Positions 36,713 to 48,855 of a DNA stretch of 64,000 nucleotides are shown piece after piece (positions within the stretch are counted from its first letter, which is position 1; each line of letters starts with the position of its first letter). The position numbers and the translations under genes were made by a program. The notes under the pieces were generated by a model, which worked only from the letters and a program-made list of their open reading frames with translations, did no database searches and was not told where the DNA came from. Source of the DNA: Onchocerca volvulus (lineage: Eukaryota > Nematoda > Chromadorea > Rhabditida > Onchocercidae). The stretch lies in the NCBI GenBank assembly GCA_000499405.2, contig HG738137.1, forward strand, positions 7,316,001 through 7,380,000. Reading direction: 5' to 3'.

Positions 36713-37839
36713 TGTAAGAACTTTGCAGAATGAATGAAATAATATCAGTTAATCAATAATCAATAAATCAATTCTCAATTCAAAAATACAATTGGAATGG
36801 AAATGTCCAACTCACTCCTTCTTGCTCAATGCCTTTCATTTCCCATTTTATTGCAAACTTTTTATTATCAAATCAATGAATATATTTTGAGTTAAATATG
36901 AATTCATATTTAACTTTTAAATTTCAATTCTATTTTATTTTATAGATAAGCTGTGATTTCATACATAAACATCATTTGGATGGCAAAAATATTTGTTTAG
37001 ATTTGTTTCAATCTCAAATTTTTATTAAAACTTCAAGAAATCATTTACAACTTAAAATTCAAAAAATAGTTTTATTAAAAATTAAATTTTTTCATGTAAT
37101 TAAAATTTAAATTATACTTGAATAATTTTATAGTATTTTGATATTGTTGTTCTAAAATTTACAAATGCGATAACTCATCCGTTTACGTGATGTTAAAGGT
37201 CACAAGGCGCAAATTAATGCGGCTAATTAAGGGAATAAATAGAGTTGAGGAGAGAAACGAGTGTTTTGACGATAGAATATGGCAGAAAGAGTGGGAAAGG
37301 GATGTCAGAGGTTGGGAAGGAAAGTAAATATGGCTATCGATCATAGATCAGGCGTTTAAAGTTCGTTCCAAGTTCATTTTTGAAATTGGTTCATCTAACT
37401 TCAAGGAAGTCTGACCGATTTAACCGTTGATTGGTACAGGTCAAATCTATTTTAAAATTGAACTGAATCCTGTTGTAATCAATGAATTTGAAAATTTTAT
37501 TATTTAAAAATTCATATTTTATCGATTAAAAAGTTGATTTTGGATTTGAATTCAAGGCTTGCTCAAATTTGATTGAACAAACAAAATGCAAGATTATCAT
37601 TTCTGGAATTTGCATTCGAGATTAAATTATTAATCAATCAAATACAAACTTTAAGCAAATGCATGAGAATTATTTAAAAAAATAAAAAATAAATAAATAA
37701 AATTGCATATTCTTCATATCAAACATTTGATTAATGATAATTCTTACAGCTTAAAATACAAATAAACTTTATGAATCCAATCTTGAATGGAATATTTAAT
37801 TAATTAAATATAATCGAAAATTATCGTTCCAGGAATTAA
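36713..37839. other. Spacer upstream of epoxide hydrolase
   Basis: About 1.1 kb of AT-rich sequence that should hold the epoxide hydrolase promoter and the 3' UTR of the small peptide gene. A less AT-rich segment at 37180-37460 shows no reading frame or RNA-like fold recognised by eye. Confidence 0.4.
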
Positions 37840-38563
37840 TCAAGGCTTTGGGCGCTTCTGACAAGTTTGCTCGCAACCATTTGGCGGTACACAAACGCCA
37901 TAGTTGTCCTTACATCTCCAGTATACCTCGCAACTGTATATACAATTCTCAGCAATCTATAATTGAATTATTTCCATTATTTTTTTCTTTTTCTTTTTCA
38001 TTTGACATTTATAAATATGCATAAAAGTCAAATGCTACAACAAGAAATGCAAAATATTTGTGAAAATTTTAAAATATTTAAATAAAGAAGATCAGAAAAG
38101 CAGGTAAACAGAAATTTATTCAGAAGTCCAATCGTTGGCTGTCCATAGAATCCATCTAGGACGTAAAAATGAATGAAATGTTTCTGATGCCTTCAGATGA
38201 TATGCTAAAAAATACGTGAAATACGTGAAATACGTGGTGAAGCTAATGTGTCACAGAATAAATATGATTGATCTATGTGTTTTGTAACTGTTCACTCATT
38301 GATTGATCTGATAAATCTAGAAAAATTCTGAGACATTTGCAAAAGTGTTAATAAAATTATTGTTTTATGGAATGGAAAGATAGATTTTTTTTCTAGCATT
38401 TGTACTTTTTCTGATCCCAAAACAACTATCTGTTTAGGAATTTCGTAAGAATTATTAAAAAATACTGTAAACAGGAAATCAATAAGAGAAAAAACAGTAC
38501 CAATAAATCAGGACAACCAATCAATAAAATAGCGATGAGAAAGATTGATCGATTTAAAAACAT
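37840..38563 (-). CDS. Small secreted cysteine-rich peptide, family unknown
   Basis: Two exons, 38563-38501 and 37956-37840, joined in phase 0 to give 59 residues. Exon 1 is an almost pure signal peptide (basic MFLNRS, then FLIAILLIG, cleavage probable before or near IAEN). Exon 2 encodes a mature peptide of about 37 residues with six cysteines spaced C-x3-C-x5-C-x6-C-x5-C-x3-C, including CEVYWRC and GCEQTC, and a basic proline-containing end. The ATG lies one base after TATTTCAG on the minus strand, a strong trans-splice-like acceptor. The donor (TTG|GTACTG) and acceptor (TTATAG) are plausible. The even cysteine number and leader point to an extracellular disulfide-rich peptide. The family is not recognised: defensin-like, inhibitor-like and signalling roles are all possible. 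It is too short for a standard ORF scan. Confidence 0.72.
38211..38239. repeat. (AAATACGTG)3 tandem repeat
   Basis: Three consecutive near-perfect 9-base units inside the intron of the small peptide gene. Confidence 0.85.
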
Positions 38564-38566
38564 CCT

Positions 38567-39692
38567 GAAATATTTCCTTTTAAATTTACCAAACTTTCGC
38601 GCATAAATTTCCACGATCTGATCTTTCAGGAAAGATTATTTGTGGGATATGGGCTGAAATTGTTTATTAAAGGCAAAACATTTAAAGGAAAGCAAAATGA
38701 ATGAGTGAAAACACATTAGAATAAGACAGGATAATAAAAGGAATTGAATACTGGAATTGTAGTGATAAATCGAATTCAGGTTGAATTACATGGAATATTT
38801 TAGTAAGTTACTTTTGAACGGAAGTAATGGTTGAGATTATAAAATTTAAAATATTTTTTCAAAATTTCTTTAAGAAATTGAACTTCGTTGTTATGCCAGA
38901 ACAAAAAGCGATTTCTTTCTTCTATTTATCTATTTTGTAAATTATAAGAATTAAAATTTGTAATTAAAAAACTTGGATATTATCGCAATGCAAATAACTG
39001 AAATTCAGTATTTCATAAAAATATTTGCTTAAGAAATAAATTTTTATCTCAATTAGAAATGCTGTTAATGAACTATTGAATGCAAAAATATAACAAAATG
39101 AACAAAAATTCCGATATTTATATCATGCAAGAGGATGGAACAGAAAAATGAGAAGATAGAATAGAAGAATAAAAATTCGTAATTCTTGAAAAATTCGATA
39201 AAAATTTCAATTTCAAAAGTCAAACATCAAAAATGATCAAACATTTACGAAGCTTTAAAATTTCCATCCAAAAAGAAAGGACAAAAATTGTGCAAATATC
39301 ATTGGCAAAGTTCGGCAAATTTTTGCAATTCTTGCAAGTGCGATAACAGCTAAAACACATTTCAATAACAAAGCTCATCGATCTTTTACTTGTTTACTCA
39401 ATTCAATTCCTCATCGAATCAATGCTTTGAAATATTTCGCTGCAAAAATTCGATGAAATAGCTTAGAATTTCATAACAACTGAATGATTGGAATGTTGTA
39501 AACATAATTTTCGACTTGCTTAATCAACATAAATTGTTTCTCAATCAATCAATAATCCATTAGGACATTGAATCCGTGATCAATCCTGCTACATAGTTTT
39601 ATTAAGAGATCGAAATTCACGATCATTTGGAGCATTTTGAATGAAAGATGATTAGCAAAATGTAATCGATTTACACAATATTATTTCAAGTT
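38567..39692. other. Spacer between small peptide and Ly-6-like gene
   Basis: AT-rich sequence of about 1.1 kb between two minus-strand genes. No coding exon, RNA gene or repeat is recognised. Confidence 0.4.
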
Positions 39693-40323
39693 TTAAATTT
39701 CAATAAATTTAAGCAACAACAAAACTATGCATATAGCAGATACGGTAATCATATTTGCTTCATTACAATAATCTTTATCATTGCAAAAACAATGAATTAC
39801 ATCACCCCTCAATTTTAGCAAATTTCCTGGAATTGCAACTATATCAGATGATGTGCAACCATTCGCGTTTCCTAATAGATTGATATCAGTGCATGCTTTA
39901 TGCACTGCATGCAAATCTGCAAGTTAATATCATAATTGAAAAGATTGTTAAAATAGATGAAATATTGAGGATGTTTGTTATAATTCAAGTGATCATAAGA
40001 CGATCCACCTTTTAGGTCAAGCCCTAGGTTTATTCTTTTTTTTGAAATACGGAATTTATTATTAAAGTAGTTTGGCAATATTATATATAGAGCAAGTAGA
40101 AAGATACACAGTACCAAAAAAGATTTGACTATAATCCTATTGTATAGCTGATTCGGGAAATTTTTAGAATTTTTCAGAAAGTTTTCAATGAATTTAAAAA
40201 ATTTACCTTTAAATTTAATGACGGTTTTGGAACAAAATTTTTTGCTGCAATGCTCTTGCTTATGCATGCAATTTTTTTCCATTGCATTACAACTATAGCA
40301 CATTCGATCAGAATTATTTATTA
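39693..40323 (-). CDS. Ly-6/uPAR-like (three-finger) surface protein, 5' end missing
   Basis: Two exons are clear: 40323-40207 and 39916-39693, joined in frame (G|AT). They encode CYSCNAMEKNC, several more cysteines (EHCSKKFCSKT, HKACTDINLLG, NGCTSSD), then the Ly-6-type ending CFCNDKDYCN, then a hydrophobic tail (about 20 residues, VSAICIVLLLLKFIEI) ending at TAA. The cysteine pattern and tail fit a three-finger domain protein attached by a GPI anchor. The exon starts in phase 1 after a TTTTACAG acceptor, so an upstream exon with the signal peptide must exist. None could be found with confidence between 40324 and 40749, so the model is incomplete. The neighbour upstream (40750-42008) is another cysteine-rich secreted protein. 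Confidence 0.68.
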
Positions 40324-40749
40324 CTGTAAAATAATAATAAGATGGTATATTTTACATGAATTACTGCATGCATATTCAATATTCTAATATTAAATCAAAT
40401 AGAATTGATTATTTTGGCATTCAATTCAATTATAGAAATGAAATAATTCAATCATTCAAATAATTCAAATGGAATATTAATTTGAGCGAAACTTTAGAAA
40501 GCAAAAATTTTGGTAATTGTTGCGGAATGGAAATCGGAAAATTTTGACTCTACGTATCATTTGATTAAGAAAATTAACTTCTTCGATCATAGTTAAAATA
40601 ATACAACCAAAAAAAACCAAAAAAAAAAACCGAAGAAAAAATAGAAATAACTAGATTATCTTTATGTTCAAAAGGCCTTCCTTTTTTTTTAATTTTTCGA
40701 GATAAAAGGATAGAAATTTTATTTCTAACAGTTAAACTTATTGTTGAAA

Positions 40750-42008
40750 CTATTTCAATTGAAAATGGAACCAACAATTTGCAGGTCCACTACATGTTGT
40801 TGCTATCGAAAAATCCTTCACTTTTGTATTGCAAGCTTCTCTAAAAATAGACAAAAAAAATAAAACAGAAAATAAAATTTAACAAATCTAAATCGAAAAT
40901 ATTCAATATGGCTGGAAGCAACAATCTATTTCAGGTCGTCGCATCCGAATGGTACCATATTTACCATATTAAAGTATTTCTCCGAAACATATTAAGTAGT
41001 TTTAATATTTCGGTATCTTATTTGAGTAAATTGAAGTATTTTTCCGACGCGAAACTCAACAACAACTAACCCAGTACAGAATTCCACGAGTGCTTTGATA
41101 TATACTTTATTTCCGTGTGAATCGAGACGTTCGAGATCCTTGTCATATTCGCAGTAAGATCCATTCAATGCTTGATTATTGAAAATGGTACTTTGTATTC
41201 CAAGAAGTCGTTGATGACAACCTCTCACTACCATTAACCCTTCAAGGAGATGATAAGCTGATTTAATCAGAAGTTAAGTTACTTAATCCGAAGTTAAGTA
41301 AAAGTTAAGTAATGAAAATGAAGAAAAAAGGCAGATCAACGTGAAGAAATTGCAACATTCTCTTATTATTCACTAAATGAAATCTAAAGATTAAATGTTA
41401 CGTAAAAAAAGTTCCAAAAAAAAAAATTTTAAAATATGATTCAATTTTCTAACCAACATCACTTGTATCAGTGTTGTCCGGATCCTGAAACAAGTAAGTC
41501 ATGCAGGATCCGGAACACCTGATGTAATGTTCCGTATCAGTACCCAAAGTACAAGTTGTAGTAAATGAATGATCACGAAATGTCTGTGCGAAACCTGTTA
41601 ATCCCCAGCGACCTTTCAAATTTTTCGATGCACACTAAATTAGAAGATTGCATTTTTGATCATTTTCAGGAATGGTACTTTGCTAAAATACAATCAGGTT
41701 AAATAGAAGTTCACCTACTAATTTTTGCTTTTATCCTTTCTCATGCAAATTTGGAGTATTTACTCAAAAATTATTCATATTTGTCTTAGCTACATTCAAA
41801 ATAAATAAAATTTTGTCGTTCTATTCAGTAAAGTTTTCTATTAACTGTCAGAATACTGTAATTTGACATTTGCTTAGTAAGAAAAGAAATAATTTCAAAT
41901 TCTTTCCAAAAACAAACAATTTTTTCACTTTACCTCCACACATTTGTTTATTTCAGCTGTTATCATTTGAACTGATAACAAATACAGAATATAGAAATAA
42001 TAAGACAT
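40750..42008 (-). CDS. Secreted cysteine-rich nematode protein, Ly-6-like
   Basis: Four exons: 42008-41934, 41634-41454, 41239-41071, 40840-40750, giving 171 residues. Exon 1 is a signal peptide (MSYYFYILYLLSVQMITA) followed by the first cysteine. The mature part reads CVECASKNLKGRWGLTGF, then FTTTCTLGTD, CSGSCMTYLF, RGCHQRLLG, YCEYDKD, VEFC and EACNTK, with paired cysteines and a closing C-N resembling the Ly-6 signature. It ends at TAG after NCWFHFQLK without a hydrophobic tail, so it may be secreted rather than anchored, or the last exon may be incomplete. Intron phases agree throughout. The pattern resembles uncharacterised secreted nematode proteins. No function is claimed. Confidence 0.75.
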
Positions 42009-43913
42009 TTCTGGCTCGATTACCGAATAAATATTACTTTGAAGAACTAAAAATTAGGAATTGAGAATGAAATTATACCAAGGTGATATTTAAAAGCTAT
42101 TTTTTAACTGTCAAATCAAAATACTATTTAATTTTTAGATTTTATAACAATTCCAAGTTAGTAAATATTATCCTGTCAAAATTCCATCGTAAAAATGATA
42201 ATAATTAGCCGCATCCGAATTTATAAGCAAATGTGTTTTTATCAAAGAAAAACTAATGCATCTTATTGAAATACTGTTTCTGAAAACTTTCGAAATTTTT
42301 GAAAACATTTTTTTGATCAATTTTTTAACGTTTTTATGTTTAAAACGTTTACTGAATAATAATAATATTTACAAATTTCAGCCTTCAGATTTAAATCATG
42401 CTTTTGATCTATCCTGCTTATAACCTTAATTAATTTAACTTCAGCTTAATAATTTACAATTCTTAATTTAACTTATAATCTCAATTAACTTAACCTTAAT
42501 TAATTAACGAATACTACCTCGTCATGCTCCATTTTCATATCACAAAAGCTGAATCACATCTACAGTACACTTGCGCTTGCAAGAATTATCGAAGATTCAA
42601 TCAATCCTCCTATTGACAAATAATTGTGTCAACTATGCCAAATAATATAAATGAAAGAATGTCGCGTGAAAAGAAGCGCTTTTAACTGCTCAGGCTTATA
42701 TAAGAATTTAAGGAATGCTTGCAGAAAAGATTTGCATGCACAATTTTACTTCCGCATCTGATCGTGACTGATAAAACTTTCCTCATCTTTTCTCACAAAT
42801 CATTCCAACTATTCAAAATTTATTTGCAATCTGATGGAAGAAGTAGTGATTCGATCAAATAACATCCTGAAATGTCCTGAAATGCCTGAATTAGGTGAAA
42901 TGCGGGTTGTTATGGATTGTATTTTTACTTTATTTTCAAATTTTATTCATATATTTTTGATTATTGCTAAGATTCATTGTATATAATTAGCATTTTGCAC
43001 CGTTTCTTTATAAAGCACTATTCTTTCAATATTTTATAGAAAGTTGAAGCATTTATAAGAGAAGTTGTAAAAAAATAAAAGCTATGCAGCAAATCGATGC
43101 CGAATTTGTGCACTTTTTATTTCCAATTTTAAACTGATGATATTTTAATTTTGTAGAAGCAAATCCCGCCTCACAATGTTGTCCTCCATAAAAAATTTAT
43201 TGATAATTATCCAATCAGTTAATTCATAAACTGTCACTGGAATTATGCAAAAAAAAGGTTTTGTTGTGTTCATATTGAAGTCATTGGTAGATTGGACTAA
43301 AGATATCAAAAGCAAACAAAATCTAATTTAATTTAACTTAGTCATCTTGAATAAATTGTTTTGAATTAATCACTAATGATTATAATTGAGGGAAAAAGGG
43401 ATAAGATTAAAGTTGCTGGGCGATGATCTGGTCTTTTATTCATCAGATAGGATATTTCGATTTCATCCCAACAACTATACAACTTTCTAATATTGTCAGA
43501 TATTCCAGACTTTCACATCCTTTATTTTTCATTCAGCTTTTACACTCTTTATTTTTCATTCAATTTATCATTCCCATTTCTTGCAGTACTGCATTTATAA
43601 AATTTTTATGACCTTTACATCTTCTATCGATTATCGGGTACAATAATTTCATAATCACTAAAACTATGAATCAGTGGTAAATCGTGCTGAATACTTTACT
43701 GAATTACTGAATTTCAGTTCCATGCAAATTCATCGCTGCTTATTGAAAACTTAGCTTTCAACTCCTGTGAAGCTGAATCCAGTAAAATCGTCTGTCGAAA
43801 AAAAAAATTTTCTGAAACAATTTCCGCTCGTTTTTTTTGCTCAAAATATAGATAGGTCAACAAAAAAAAAAAAAAGAATGGGCCAACAAAAAAGCTATTT
43901 CCGCTCATTTATT

Positions 43914-43946
<33 letters not shown>

Positions 43947-44596
43947 AATTTCCGCTTATTTATTCACAAAATATATAGACAACAACAACAAGCGACTCTT
44001 CATACAAACGTTCCAATATGGATATTAAATATACAACGTTCTCTTATCAATCATTACTTTTTCATATTTAATAAAACTTAACAACTTTACGTTATTTCCA
44101 CAAAATCGGAATTCTTTATTAAATTTGTGAAATGAATAAGAATGTAATACATTCATGAAATCCATCATTTTTAAAAATTTAATCGAATTTGTATTGAGAA
44201 CTAATTACAAAATTTTCTCCAGCCTATAGTATTTTGTAGTTTCAAAATCGCATCATTGTCGTAAAATGGGATTTTTTTCTTGATCTCTGCTACTTTATTT
44301 TTTTTTTCTATTTTCTCTTTCAAATTAATTTATGTTTTGACTGACTAAATGCTGAAAGCTTGAACTCATCTTAGAAATTTTGAACAAGTCAAATAAATGT
44401 TGCAGTGATATATGGTTAATAAGTCAAACGTCGGAACAGCAACTTGATCAAATCTCTAGCTATTTGTCGGCAGCATAACAGTCCCGACTGAAAATCTTTC
44501 CGGATAACCAAAATAGAATATAAAAAAAAATAAAACATTATAATTCGACCATAAAATAGCATACATTGAGCTGGCAAAATCAAGTATTAAATACGA
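42009..44596. other. Intergenic region with degenerate repeats
   Basis: About 2.6 kb without a recognised gene. It includes an AT-rich stretch at 42420-42520 made of repeated TTAATTTAACTT-like words, and a degenerate tandem repeat with a 31-base A tract at 43817-43995. Confidence 0.4.
43817..43995. repeat. Degenerate tandem repeat with poly(A)
   Basis: Three imperfect units each starting ATTTCCGCT(C/T), followed by TTATTCA or TTGCTCA, AAAATATA and an A tract. The second A tract (43915-43945) is 31 bases. ORFs read through it are low complexity. Confidence 0.75.
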
Positions 44597-46506
44597 TCAT
44601 AATTGTTGCCTTTTTCGACTTCCTGATTCAAACTGATTCCCATCGTCTCGTCGTTTCCGCTTTGCTGGTTGTTCATTAATTTCATCAATTAAACTTTTTT
44701 CATCCATCTATAAAAGTAAATTTCTCATCAATATTTAATTTTCTTATAAAATATTGCTCGAATATTTTATCCATTAATGCCAAGTTCATTCTTTCCAATA
44801 TTTTTACTTCTATTCTCCAATCCCGCAGTATAAAAACCCCTGAGATTCAGCATTCACAAATAGGTCAATTTTCTTTTCCGGAAATAATGGAATAATTATT
44901 ACACGAATTGTTCTCATGAAATTAAAAGACATGGCAAAAATGTAAGTTTGAAAAAATTCCAATAAAGACAAAACAAAGAAATGCGTATGAATTCTAAGAA
45001 GATTTACCTCATTCTTCTTCAGGTATTTTTCGTCTCTTTTTGCTTTTGCACTGAATCTGAAATTTAACATTTTATTAAACATGGAAATGAATGCGATTAA
45101 GAAATTATTATTATATATATGACTCAAAATCATTGAATGTACACTGATGTTGCTAATTCATAATCCGTAATATCGTGTCCACCATCAAAGCCGTCTTCAT
45201 CAGGTACTTCGCCACTTTTCAAATCCTCATAATATTTCATGAGCTTCTGAAAACAACGAAAACTGTACGCTATATATTCCAGAATATAAAACCACTGTCT
45301 GTGCTAATTTATAGCAGAATAAGAATTGGCATTCAAAATCAAGACTGAATTTAAAAAAGCTACCTTTCAGTAAGTGCAAAATAATACTCTCTGAAATGGG
45401 ATTTTGAAAATCCTCAACCAAACAAAACAATTTTGATAAATGTTAAAAGACAATAATTTTATATTCTCTGGAAAAAAATACCTCAACTTCTGGATTAAAA
45501 CCTTTAAAAGACATGCGTCCAAATGAAAGATTTTCCAATAAGTCATATCTATTTTCGGACTTTACGGTTCTGAAATGTAACTTAAGTAATTTTTAAATAA
45601 ACAAACACCAGTTCAAGAAAAAACACATTGTAATTTTATATTAAAAGTTAAAAATAATCTAAAGATTGAGACAGCTAGTGTATATACGAAATTATTCTTA
45701 AGTAAGACAATCAAAGCTTCATAAGAAATTTTCTGCTTCTGACAGAGAAGTCACAATTATTTAAAAATCCCAATGATATTATCGAGATATATTTTTCTAA
45801 AACATATGAAAACACAACACTTCCTTAATTTTGAAACTCAATTTCGAAATTAACTTACGATTCTGTTATTTTTTCTGTTTCCTTTGACTGTTTTTTTTCA
45901 TCGTTCTTTAAAAAACGCTTTTGCAATTTTCGTTCGCTTTTTTTCTTGGCTTCTTCTTCCAAGCGAATTCTCGTTTTTTGCATAAACTACAAACAATCTT
46001 CATAGTCATTATCCTTTACACAATAATGAACAAGATTTACAGTCACTGTCCTTCACATAAACTATAAATAGTATCTAAAGTCATTGTTTTTTATATAATT
46101 TATAAATGAACTTCACGGTAAAAGCGGAGATAAAAAAATATGAACAGGGGAAAGATTGTAAAGACTCGCACTCAACTTCCTCAACTTCTTAGATTTCTCT
46201 TAAGACTGAAGTGAACTTGAAATTTTTGAAGTAGGAAATATGCTACAAATACTTTTGGATGACATAAATACAGAGTTGCATGAGTTCTTACTTTGAAAAG
46301 TACGATATGCTATCAAATATGCATCTCATAATGCGAATTAAGATATTAATCAATATAAAGATTTAAAAGTTATAAGGGGAAGAAGTAAGTCTATACAAAA
46401 GACAAGCATTTATTTTCATTTTTCTAAAAAAATTTCTAAAAAGCAAACGAACCTTCATCTGCAGAAGTGCCGAGGACAATCCCTTAGTATCGGTATTTTT
46501 ACTCAT
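44597..46506 (-). CDS. MPHOSPH6: M-phase phosphoprotein 6 (nuclear exosome cofactor)
   Basis: Six exons: 46506-46453, 45986-45859, 45569-45482, 45246-45143, 45056-45008, 44707-44597, giving 177 residues (human MPP6 160). MPP6 binds the nuclear RNA exosome and recruits the MTR4 helicase, in pre-rRNA (5.8S) processing. The N-terminus LSSALLQMKFMQKTR resembles the family start. The diagnostic block is LLENLSFGRMSFKGFNPEVEKLM, followed by a lysine-poor acidic segment and basic helices (SAKAKRDEKYLKKNE, PAKRKRRDD) that look like nuclear localisation signals. The exon 4 end was placed at 45143 (GT|GTACAT) because other choices give an early stop. It is a small, conserved, single-copy gene. Confidence 0.92.
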
Positions 46507-48855
46507 TTTGGGAAAAATGGGGAATCGAGATCGTGGAATAAATCAGTTCACTGGCAATCGATGATCTATCATCTTATAGCTTTTCCTGAGAAATATTTCA
46601 TCTGTAAGACAAATATTGTGTTCACACGAACGGATAAAGTATCGTGAAAGAAACTACAAAAAATATTTCGGAATTTACTGCAAAAATTCGAATATTTCAG
46701 ACACCAACACCAGAACTATTTTTTTTTTTTTGCATTAAAGCTTCGCTTCAATATACTTTCTGAAAAAAGTTAATCAAAAGTTTTTTATCACGGTTACGTA
46801 TAGATGCTGAGAATTCATTCCTCAAAGCGACCATTATTTTAATTAAAGAAAAGCAAATAAGCTATTTATTTATTAAAATATTACAATATTAATGAATAGT
46901 CATAAGGCGAAAATATAAAGAAATATCACAGAAAAAGAAAGAGTATATGATAAAGGAAACATGTAAACGTGAACGTAACGTAAGAACACGAGAGATGCGG
47001 AATGCAGGTTAGTAATAAGGAAGGTATAAGTAAAACTTAAGAAAAGCTCGGTAATAATTTGCCCGAAGATTCAATAAAAGAGAGCAAAGATCGTCCGTCG
47101 CAATTTGGATCCAACCCGGCAGGTTTCCATTTCATGTAGGATTTAAATTTTGAATTGAATGATCTTTGGAGGTGAAGCATAGTCGATTGGGAATGTTGTC
47201 AGAGGATCTATTTACAATGAATTCATCTTAATGAAGCCATCTATTACGACGAAGTCGCAACTTCTCGAATTACCCATATATTTTTGTTGGTATGTCTAGA
47301 ATATTGTAAACAACTCCACTGTAAAAGCACATGTTATCTTATCTGCCATAACATATTCTCGGGACCCGTACAATTCTTCAGCTACTATTCTTTTTTCATT
47401 ATTTTTTCGTCTATTTCAATCCTTCATTAAACTTTATCAGTTTCCAACCCAAATAAGTCGCAAATAAATTCCTTTACGATCTATAAAACAAAAAATATTC
47501 AAACTATCGATTGATACCTTCGATATCATTCATAAATTGTTGGCAGCAGTAACTACGTCATAACAAAACCTTTATCATACAACAAATACGTTTACACAAT
47601 TAATCAATCTCCAATTTCTCCAAACAAAGAAAATTCACGACAATTGGTTTGCTTCAAAAACTCTAAAAAATTCAGTATTTAAAAATAAAAAAGGGAATAA
47701 AATTTTCCGAATATGGCAACTTCTGAATTATTTTGGAATATTTCTTACAAAGTACTATAGCTATTGTTGTCGTGAATTTTTCTTCTCTGAGGTAGAGTAA
47801 TTTTTTTTCTTTTTTATAGTGAAAAGGAAGGATTTACGCTTTGAGTGGAATTGATGAATGTGTGGACAATTAATTTGTAAGTTTATTATTAATATCACAG
47901 ATAATTGATTGCAGAATAATACATAGAATAGAAAATTATGAAGCAGAAGTTTATAAAATCAAAATTATAATAGCCGAAGATTACCAAATCGAAGATTACA
48001 AATTGCTACGCGCCGGGAGTTTATTCCAATCGCGAAATCGTCCCACCAGCTACTAATCCAACTAGATTCAAGAATAATTCTTCTATCCTCGATGGCTTAT
48101 ATTATACAAAAAGAGAGAATTACAGAGCTTTCTCATGCTGTGTAAGAGATTGGTATGAGAAAGAATATAATTTCTGTTATAAATTATCATGCAGATGTGC
48201 ATAACCATACATGGTAAATGATTATAAGCTAGATAGCACATTCATCTCTCATACGAGAAAACGTTGAAAATTTTGCATAATGAGATGAATCCTTTATCTA
48301 GGAGATGCTTTATAAAAAATAATTTTAACAGATGTTCAAGCTATAGATGTAGCGGGTGTTTAAGACTTGTAATCTAAAAGAATTTACATATGAATTGGAT
48401 GATATCCAAATAGAATAATTTTTTATAGTATAAGTATTTTGAGACACAAAAGTTATTTTAGAAAATTATTTCAAGTTTTCCGACAGCTGCATTATTCGCA
48501 TATTGGGTGAGAATTTTCATTCCGGAATTCCGAATTCTGGAATAAAGTTTACTAAAGTATCATTCTTATTATATGTCCCACATGCATAAATGTGAAAAGT
48601 TGGAAAACCAATTTGCTCTAAATTAGAGTCAAGAAACTGAAATTTAAAAAACTGAAATTTTATACGCTGTAGAAGTTAACAGAAGACAAGATTTTATTGA
48701 TACAAAAACGAATTTTTTTTTTGTAATAAATAAATAAAGGAACACAGTGAAATAAATGTGACAATGAATCAGATTTGAATTAAATTCTGTATAAATATGG
48801 AAATTTTGATTTAATTGTCTTACGAATTGATCTGAGATGAGCGTGAGCCTGATCG
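46507..48855. other. Intergenic region, MPHOSPH6 / MPC2-A
   Basis: About 2.3 kb. The section 46960-47300 and a patch around 48005-48060 are less AT-rich than the rest. The latter contains a minus-strand frame of about 43 codons without similarity that can be recognised. No gene is called. Confidence 0.4.
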
